Of a DNA stretch of 64,000 nt, positions 35,901 through 44,900 are shown in pieces. Every line of letters starts with the position of its first letter. Positions within the stretch are counted from its first letter, which is position 1. This DNA comes from Holothuria scabra. Lineage: Eukaryota; Echinodermata; Holothuroidea; Aspidochirotida; Holothuriidae. Below the pieces are notes generated by a model that searched no databases, had not been told where the DNA came from, and was given only the letters and a program-made list of their open reading frames with translations. The stretch is taken from contig CM074195.1 in assembly GCA_037179385.1 (NCBI GenBank), positions 4,954,438-5,018,437 on the forward strand, written 5' to 3'. The position numbers and the translations under genes were made by a program.

Positions 35901-38900
35901 TGGGTACAGATTTTGTACTGATTACCGGAAGGTGAATGCGGTAACAAGAACGGATTCCTATCCGATACCCCGTATCGATGATTGTATTGATAGGATTGGG
36001 AATGCTACTTACGTATCAAAGTTTGACTTGTTAAAGGGGTACTGGGAGATACCACTCACTGAGAGGGCTCGAAAAATATCGGCATTCGTGACGCCAGATG
36101 GCTTATTTAAGTATAAGGTTATGCCGTTTGGTATGAAAAATTCACCGATGACCTTTCAACGTTTAGTAAATGACCTTACGTCAGATTTAGAGAATTGTGA
36201 AGTGTATGTTGATGACCTTATTGTATACAGTAACTCATGGAATGACCATGTGCAACATGTTAAGGCATTGTTTGACAAACGTGCCAAATCTAATTTGACT
36301 GTCAATTTAGTCAAGAGTGAGATTGCTTGTGCCCATGTAATATTCTTAGGGCATGTAGTTGGTCAGGGTAGAGTTAAACCAATTAAGACTAAGGTTGAGG
36401 GCATCGACAAATTCCCTGCCCCAGCTGACAAAAAGCAGCTCATGCGCTTCCTAGGCATGGCTGGTTACTACAGACGATTTTGTCCAAATTTTTCTGACAT
36501 TGCTGCACCATTGACAAGATTATTAAGGAAAAATGAAAAGTTTGTTTGGACAGAAAATTGTCAGGCAGCATTTGAATCATTGAAAAGAGCACTAATGAGT
36601 TCGCCAGTGTTGATTGCTCCAGATTTCGAAAAACAGTTTAAGCTGGCAGTTGATGCCAGTGACAATGGTATGGGAGCAGTTTTGCTTCAAGCTGATGAGC
36701 ATGGTGTTGATCACCCTGTGTGTTATTATTCAAAGAAATTTGACAGACATCAGAAAAATTATTCTACAATTGAGAAAGAAACATTAGCTTTGATACTTGG
36801 TCTTCAGCACTTTGATGTTTATTTGGGGACTACTAGTTTCCCTGTTATTGTATATACTGATCATAATCCTCTGACATTTCTGTCTAAGATGAAGAACAAG
36901 AATCAGAGATTGATGAGATGGAGTTTATTTCTACAATCATATAATGTAGATATTAGGCACATTAAAGGGAAAGACAATGTTGTGCCTGATGCTTTGTCAA
37001 GAACTTAATCTGATGGAGTAAATTAAAAGTCGTACTGTAATTTGGAAATTTTGATGTTGCCTGCAGCACAGTATGTGTTAATGATGTTACTACTCATGTA
37101 TTATCATATTGTAAGACAAGTTGTATGTTATGATAGCACCTTCCACTTGATATTGGAATGCATACTGTAGTACTATAGCTATTACTATAAGGTAATATTG
37201 TAGATATTGTAACCTAAGTTTTGTCCTAGACGTCCAAAACTCTTTCAAGGGGGGGAGTGTTACGAGACGACATCAACCAGATTGAATCCACGGACGAGCA
37301 AGTGGAAAGTTCTAGAAAGTACTAGCTTCGGCGTTTTCTCTCGAGCATATTGAACGGGTAACCCCAGAGAACATTCGCACAGTTACGAGAATGTACGATC
37401 ACCTACTGGAAACTACTGTATGATGTAATGGCCTAATAATAGCCAACTTGTGGTTATGGGTTACTGAGCCCAGAACGTTCGCTGTTTGTTTTGTACGAGA
37501 TCAAACGAGACGTTTCCATAAGAGTGAGTTCCAGACTTTTCTGGAAGAACTACCAGGCATATAAAAGGTCATACAAGAAGGGTGACAAAGAGAGAAGTGA
37601 ACAGAAGATACACAGATAATACAGAGACCAGACGCCTGCTTCGCCGCTTAACGCTGTAATTGTGTCGCCATTTACCGATCACTATAGTCTTCATCCTGCC
37701 TTCGCGGAACCGAGTCCTACGCTGTGCTGCTGTACAATCGACGATAACAACACTACCCCTTGGACAAAGAGTGATACCTTAAGCTGTAAAAGATTGTAAG
37801 TAGATTTAAGATTAATTGTTGTAAATTTAAGAAAGTAAGAGGTGAATAATAATTAAGTTGTTGATTTTAATCTCGCTCTTCTGTGGTCTTTCGCTGTTAT
37901 TGGTTTGAATTGTGACCAGGCCGTAACACACCACAAGACTGCAGTACAGAAGCAAAGAATCGAGTATCAACTGATCAAACATTTAAAAAGATTAACTTCT
38001 GTGAGGGACAGGAAGTATTACAGGGGATACCACTAAGTAGTATATTTAATAGTCCTAATACATTCATCAAATAATCCACTTGAAGATGACAAAGAAATTA
38101 TTCTGGAGGATACAGAAAGGATAAGGGACATGATGAATGGGGTGAACTAATTGAGGATTAGCACACATCTTGGATGGGCATGGCTTACTTTAATTCTATG
38201 GTTTTATCAAAGTTTGCATTGGAAAAACTAGTTGATTAACAGCTGTGGGTGAACTACTGAAACATCAAAAGTTGAAAATATGCCAGATTTTCCAAGAGTA
38301 CTTCAAGCTTTAAAGCAATTTTTTTGTATACATGTGCAGTTGTCCGCTGCTTGCATGGTTATCACATCCTTTCCAAAGAGACCTCAATGGAATTTGGCTC
38401 TTCTAAAGGCCTAATTCTCTTACCAGAGAGGTGTCAGGAAGGAGACACAACAGTCCTGTCTGTCACACAATAGGTACTTCAAAAATAGTAATTCCCATTC
38501 AAGCATCAAACTTTGATTGACAGTTCTCTTTGTTCCTATTGTTAAGCCTTGTTGACCTGTCCCATGCTTAAGAGGATTTGTCTCTTTCATACCCAAGTAA
38601 TCCTGAAACAATTGTCTTTGTTAAAAGATGCTTTGAAATGAGGTTTGTTTCCAACAGGTTTCAAACTCTAATCAAAAATTTTAAAAGTTTAAAAGTTTTA
38701 GCTTAACGACTGTCAATGAAAGTTAAAATAGTTCACTTTCTTTGTTTTGCAACAAATTCAATGAGTCGTCTGCTATAGGCATTGTTAGAGGCTAAATCAT
38801 TTTACCCAATTTTCGCAACTTTCCGCATAACTCCTAAACACACTCCAAATATATATAGTGTTAAAATTCTCCAAAGAAATAAACAGGATTTACATGTATT

Positions 38901-41900
38901 AGGAAGTATACAGATAAAGTGTAAAATTTGATATGTTTTCATGACGGCTGGCAACGAAAAGTTAACGAGATACAACATAAGGGTGTGCCCTCTCACTGGA
39001 ATTTGGACAATGTATCACTGTTCCTAGTTGGTCTAGGTATTGAGATAAAATATTTGGTCACAAAAGGAAGATTATTGTCAGCAACAAACATTGCCTCAAA
39101 GAGTCAATAGAACGTTGTGTCTCCTTCCTAACACCTCCCTGCTCTTACCCCAAACACTTCCAGTTCTCCTAACCTGCTTACTTAAGCCTCTTAAACTCTT
39201 CCATGATACAGTCTCAATGTATTGCTTCAGGATAAGTGTACGAGACACCTCTTTGTAATCAAAACATTCTCAGCACAGTACATGCTGTGCAGTATGAGCT
39301 ACAGTACTCTGCATATTTTTAAGTAGCTGTCAATTAAAGTACTGTGCTATCAGAAAATTTCTGTGGTCTGCAAAACTTGTAAGTTGGGGGTGAGAGTTGA
39401 CTGTCTGTGAGGCTTGATTTTTTATCCCTGGTAATCTGTTTTATGCTCTGATTTGTCTTTTATCTGACTTTATTGCTTTGTGTATCTTTTATACCAACTG
39501 TGCTGTCAAGTGTTAAGAGCATCAGACTTGTAGTCGGGAGGTTGGGAGTTCGAGGCCTGGCCGGGTCATACTGAAGACTTAAAAAAATGGAACCTACTCT
39601 CAGTGTGCTTGGTGCTCATCATATGCAATGCATTAGGCAAAACAAGCCAGCGAGCCAGAACTGGAAAAAAGACTGTGGTCGGCTCTACTTGAACCAATTG
39701 GTCAGAAACTGGACCGTAAAACTTTATCCAACTAACTAACTTATTTTTACATTTTTGGTTGGTTTATGTCTCTGTTCTACATCATGAATGGCTCTTGAGG
39801 ATCATGTGACATGTGAACTTAGAAACTGAGCCGTAAACCTCATCTACAGTAACTCAAATATTTCGTTTTTTTTTTCCAGAATCTAACACAAGTGGTTATG
39901 GAGCATACGGCACTACCAACCCTGGCGATGCTAAAAATGTCATATATTGTATGATGGTGTTTAATATCCTTTCTGTTACAACTTTGTTGTCATGGCAACC
40001 AAGTCAAAAGGTCACCAGTCACCATGCACTGACCGGCAGAACTTTGTTAGCACATGAAGGAAATCATCAGGAATGTATGGTTTACTTTGGGAACTCAGGA
40101 GACTGTATGTTTATTGTAAGTAATGCAAAAAGGGATTATTTGCATATACATGAATGCCACAGCCAAGTGATGGATGGGGAGATTTGTCAGCCATTTGTGT
40201 GTGTGTGTGTGTGTGTTTTTTGTCCATTTGTAACTTGGATACTGTAGTTCTCTTTAATTCAAAACTTGCACTAAATTTGCTCATGTTGATTGAGGTTTTA
40301 TATTGTTTGCAGCCATCCATCTTATATGTAAACCAAAGAATGACAAAAATTGATTCTGATGGCCTTAGTAATTGCTCTTCATCCTTTGGCTGTTGAACTT
40401 GTGGCTTGTAAAAGAGTATGTTTATGAAGAAATTAATAGGTTTTATAGATTCGATGCAAATACATCAGGAATGCCTTATTGGACATTGGATAATGTCACT
40501 AATGTGTTGTAAACTGAATAGAACTTGGTATTGACATGAAATATTAGTAAAGTTGTATTATTCTGGAAGGGATATTGAGCGGCATGCTGAACAGGTCTAG
40601 AAAGCTACACCACATGCCAAGGTCAGCAACATTTCTAGAAACTTGATAGCTGAAGGTTATGTTTTTGCATGTCCTGGGTATGATGTAAAACTGCATCCAT
40701 GCGAGATGAGGAGGTCATGTGACTTGTTTGTCTCTTCCAATTGCCTATAAAATGCCCATATAAAACAGGCATTACTCATCCCACAACAGGCAGGTTGTTG
40801 GCACCACAAAACTAAGTATGCCCCTTTCATGGTCCTGCTCCCGTAAGCTGGCTAAAAAGAGGGAGGGAAGGACTTAAACCCTATTTGAACTGGATTTGAA
40901 ACCAAACTAAAACTTGAGCCATATTCAAACAGTATTTAACCTGTATCTCCTCATCTGGTTGACACTGTATAGACAAATCTGGACGGATTGGTGATGGTCT
41001 GATTTTAGTCGGCCATTACTGGGGTCCATCACTTTTAATCTTTAAATTTCCTTCCTTAACATTTTCATTGATGGTTGTACACTGAAGTGCATCTTGATTT
41101 TCTCAACTTCACTGAATTTGAGTATTTGAAATTCACGTAGACAATAAATGAAGATGATAAAAGGCTGATGGACCCCACTAATTGCTGCCTACAGTCACTT
41201 AAAACAAGCGCTAATCTGATTCGTCTATAACATATTTGTGTTGTGTTTCAGTAAATGTCATGTAACTGTACACTAAGTTTCCTAGAACTGTAGTTACACT
41301 ATACTTCAAAGTGTATGCTACATGAAAACAATGCTACTTTTGAAAGAATCATTTGTGCCCTCTGTTGACATTTCATTCATATTGTCATTGACTTGAAAGT
41401 TTTTTCTTCTTTCCTACGACAGGATTCTGAAGATTTGACAGGTTACATATTTGGCATAGTCTCTGGTCTTTGCTATTTGCTTTCTCGGTTACCGCAAATT
41501 TATAAAAATGTGAGTAAATGACAAATGTTTCATTCATGAGTTATTGTCTAAAGAATTTTTCCACTTGTCCATCACAACCATGGTGCCATTCCAGATTTAC
41601 TGTACTTTCCACCACTTAAAGGGCCATGGCATTTGTCTGAAAGTTATTTTAAAACTATAGCTAATTCTCATTAACTTCCTTATTTCTCTTTCAAGTACCT
41701 TTTGTTGTATTTGAAGATTGAGGGATTGCAGGGACAGTTTAAAACAATGAGATAAGCCTCATAAAGTTCACAAGTCAGTGAGAAAAATACTGTCACATGA
41801 TTCTCAAGAGCCAATCATGAAATAGGATAGTCTAAAATACTTGACAAATTCAATTTTGAACAACTGCATTTTCCCTTTTCGATTGTGTCCCTGCACAAAG

Positions 41901-44900
41901 GTCTAAGTCCTACTGCAGCTCTCTACAAGCTGAAAGTAAAGGCAGTATTGTTTACAACTTTCAAACAATGGAATTGAGAATATGGTAACAATAGTTGGTA
42001 ACACAGTGACATGTAATCAAATAAGAGGTGGGCAAAAGTTAACCTTGCAATCATTCACTAGTTGTAAATCTTGACTAAGGTTATGATTTTCTAGATTAAA
42101 GTTATGCTGACAGCATTATTGATGTCTTGAAGTCTGTAGAATTTGTTTGAATTAGTGGTGCAAATATGTTACATTATGTAATGGTACTTTCTGAGTATGT
42201 TTTGTGTATGCCATATAAAACTATCATGTTCATTGGAATGATCTCTAGCATTCTGCTAGGAATGCAATATAGAGTAAAGAAAAGAAAAGTTGTGGCTATT
42301 CACTTAATAATTTTGTATAAATAAGCCTACATGCAGTCACGATTCATGGGAAGATTTATGGCCTACCTACTGTAAGTACAAACCCACACACAGAGACATT
42401 TCACTGTGAGGAGATCATTGCAAATCTGTTGTTAAATTGTAGACATGGGTCTCTCTTGTTTAATTCATAAATGTTACATTGATAAAATGGTTAAAGAGCC
42501 CATAAGGATCATGTAAAAATATTTGTTTTTACAGTGTTTCCATTTCCATTATTCACATGAAACTTTCTGTGTAATAGTGCTCCCCTTTCCCTAATTCATG
42601 CAAAAAATTTCAAGTGAATGGACTCCAACTGAATTACATCCTCCCATATTAAGCTTAAGCATTGGACACAAACATGAGAAGAAAAATACTAAAGTAGAAA
42701 CATGAGGTGAAATGATGTATGCAGAAACCAATTTTTCATAAAAACATGAAATCCCTAGGCTGCAAGGGATAAAATGTGATACAAGGACTATTAGAAACTA
42801 ACAGAAAAGATTCAAATGAAGCTAAGGAGAACGTTTTTTTGGAAGAAGTCAAACCCCCTTCCATCCTGCCCAATTTCGAAGGCTGCAGAGGAAGCAGCAT
42901 CCCAGGTTCCCACCCTTGTTTTCACCAGAGAATAGGAATACATATACCCTTGCAGAAACGTAACTCCTAAACAAAGGCACATTGGGTCCCATATCTCAGG
43001 GTTTTCCAACCCATGGGTCATGGTCTGGTCTCCAGCAAGGTTGTGTCTGGCCCGTGAGAAATGATCTGTAGTGCAAACTTTTTCAGTTAGCAGATTCATT
43101 GATGACATTGTAGGCTATGCTGTCTGCTAGGACATGCAATCAACCATCCAATCTTCTGTGGAACTGAGTAGCCTTAAATAAAATGTTTCTAATGTCTATT
43201 TGTGTGTTCTTGTGAAAATGCACAAACTGTGAAATTCCCCCTGTGCACCATCATCCACTTGTTAACAGTTTTCATATGAAGAAAACACAGACTACAGTAT
43301 CTAGTTCTCCATTGCAAAAGTATCCTGCCCAACAACATCATTTTTTTTTATAAAAGCTTGTCCTCCTTTTTGATCGCAAATGAAAATAGAATGAATGAAT
43401 GTTTCCCCACATGCAATGGTTGCATTTTATTACCTTGGGCTTCAGGCAAAAAATTGAAAAAAAAAAAGAAATGAGTAAAGCATGTGGTCCCTTCTCCATC
43501 ATAACCATTACAAGTGCTGTGAAAGTTTGGACAACCCTGCCCTATCTTAACACCCATGTTATGCCCCTTGCCCCTTCCCCAGCTTAACTATTTTCAAATT
43601 TCAGGTCGCACTAAAGGAGAGACTTTTACTTCAATCTTGAAATGTGTATGAATGGCACAAGTTTGCAAGAATTCCATACTTTAACTGACTATACATGCAA
43701 GACAACTATACCTTGACTGCTTTACCAGTACAGGAAGTTATAATCCCCGGATTTTCCTGTCTGAGGTCCTAAAATGCTTTTCGCAGCTGTGCCTACATGC
43801 AAAAGTTTCTGTAACATGTACTTATGTTCTTCTACTGTTTGGCAATTCAAATTTCCTTATACTGACAATGGATAACAAAGATTAATGAATGTGGTAGGAA
43901 ATGGTAGAATCAATGCAAATATGACCCAATATGACAGTACAAATGAAAATATTGTTTGCATTGCATGGGCATGTTTCAAACAGAATAAGCTTTTATCAGG
44001 CATTATCTATTTGCATTGACACTTGTGGGAATCAGCAGGCTCTCAGAGCACAGTTTCTTCTGGGTGTAAATCAGGGCTGAAAAAAATGTTTTTTTTCAGG
44101 AATGGAGTACAGTTTCCCACAATTTTTCCTATTTTTACAAGAACAGAAAAGGGAAATTTCCTTCCAATTGCCTATATTTCTCTCCAGATGCACAAATTTC
44201 CCAGCTTCCCAACTTTTTCCACCTATGTTGTGAATATAACTGTACCCTATACATACATACAGTGGAACAAATGGGGTCCGTTCTGTTCAATGTGCACATC
44301 AAATACAAACAATTCTCAGAGGAAGTGCACAGTAATTTTAGATCTCAAGTCATAGTCAAGCAGCGGGTCAGCTCTATCAATCTCTAGGAGAATGAAAGGG
44401 GTACATGAAGTTGGTTCTTGATATTCACCTAGCTTTTCCAAACTTGTCAAGTTCCCTCTGCATACTAATGAAAAACTGTAAAACTTGGACAATCCCCTTA
44501 TCCTACAAACAAATCATTGTTCCATGAGGGAGAAAATAATTCATTACCAATTCATACTTTTTCTTACCAACAGTTCCGGAGGAAATCGGTAGAAGGTGTT
44601 TCCATCTTTATGTTTATCAACACTGTGATGGGTAACCTGACGTATGGCCTGTCCGTTATCCTGAAGGATATCTCCTTGGTGTTCCTTGCACGCCATTTAC
44701 CGTGGCTGGTCGGAAGTATAGGAACTCTCATCTTTGATGCCACAGTATCCTTTTACTAAAATGGTTGAAAGCTTGCAGCAAGTCACCTATATACTGTATA
44801 CCATATATTCCCTAATAAATGCCACGAGAAGGGGGGGGGGTGCGTTACATTTTTGAAAAAGGGGGCGTTTATTTGAGGGTATATTTTAATAAAAATTAAC

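Larger units (their letters stand above)
31231..37932 (+). mobile_element. Gmr1-like Ty3/Gypsy LTR retrotransposon, full length
   Basis: Two 671-bp LTRs (31,235-31,905 and 37,258-37,928) flank gag-protease-integrase-reverse transcriptase-RNase H. The 4-bp sequence CACC borders both sides as a target duplication. Integrase lies upstream of RT, whereas ordinary Ty3/Gypsy elements have it last; Gypsy-type RT with this order is the definition of Gmr1-like elements, known from fish, sea urchins and other deuterostomes. LTRs differ at only five positions, so insertion was recent. Three short indels in simple repeats break the reading frames. It lies in sense orientation in SLC66A1 intron 3. Confidence 0.92.
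29251..39879 (+). other. SLC66A1 intron 3, 10.6 kb, transposon-loaded
   Basis: It holds, in order, a SINE broken by a 1,047-bp inverted-repeat element (about 29,905-31,117), the 6.7-kb Gmr1-like retrotransposon (31,235-37,928), unique sequence, a full-length SINE (39,505-39,743) and a SINE tail fragment (about 39,815-39,856) only 24 bases before the next acceptor. Without the retrotransposon the intron would be about 3.9 kb. Confidence 0.85.
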
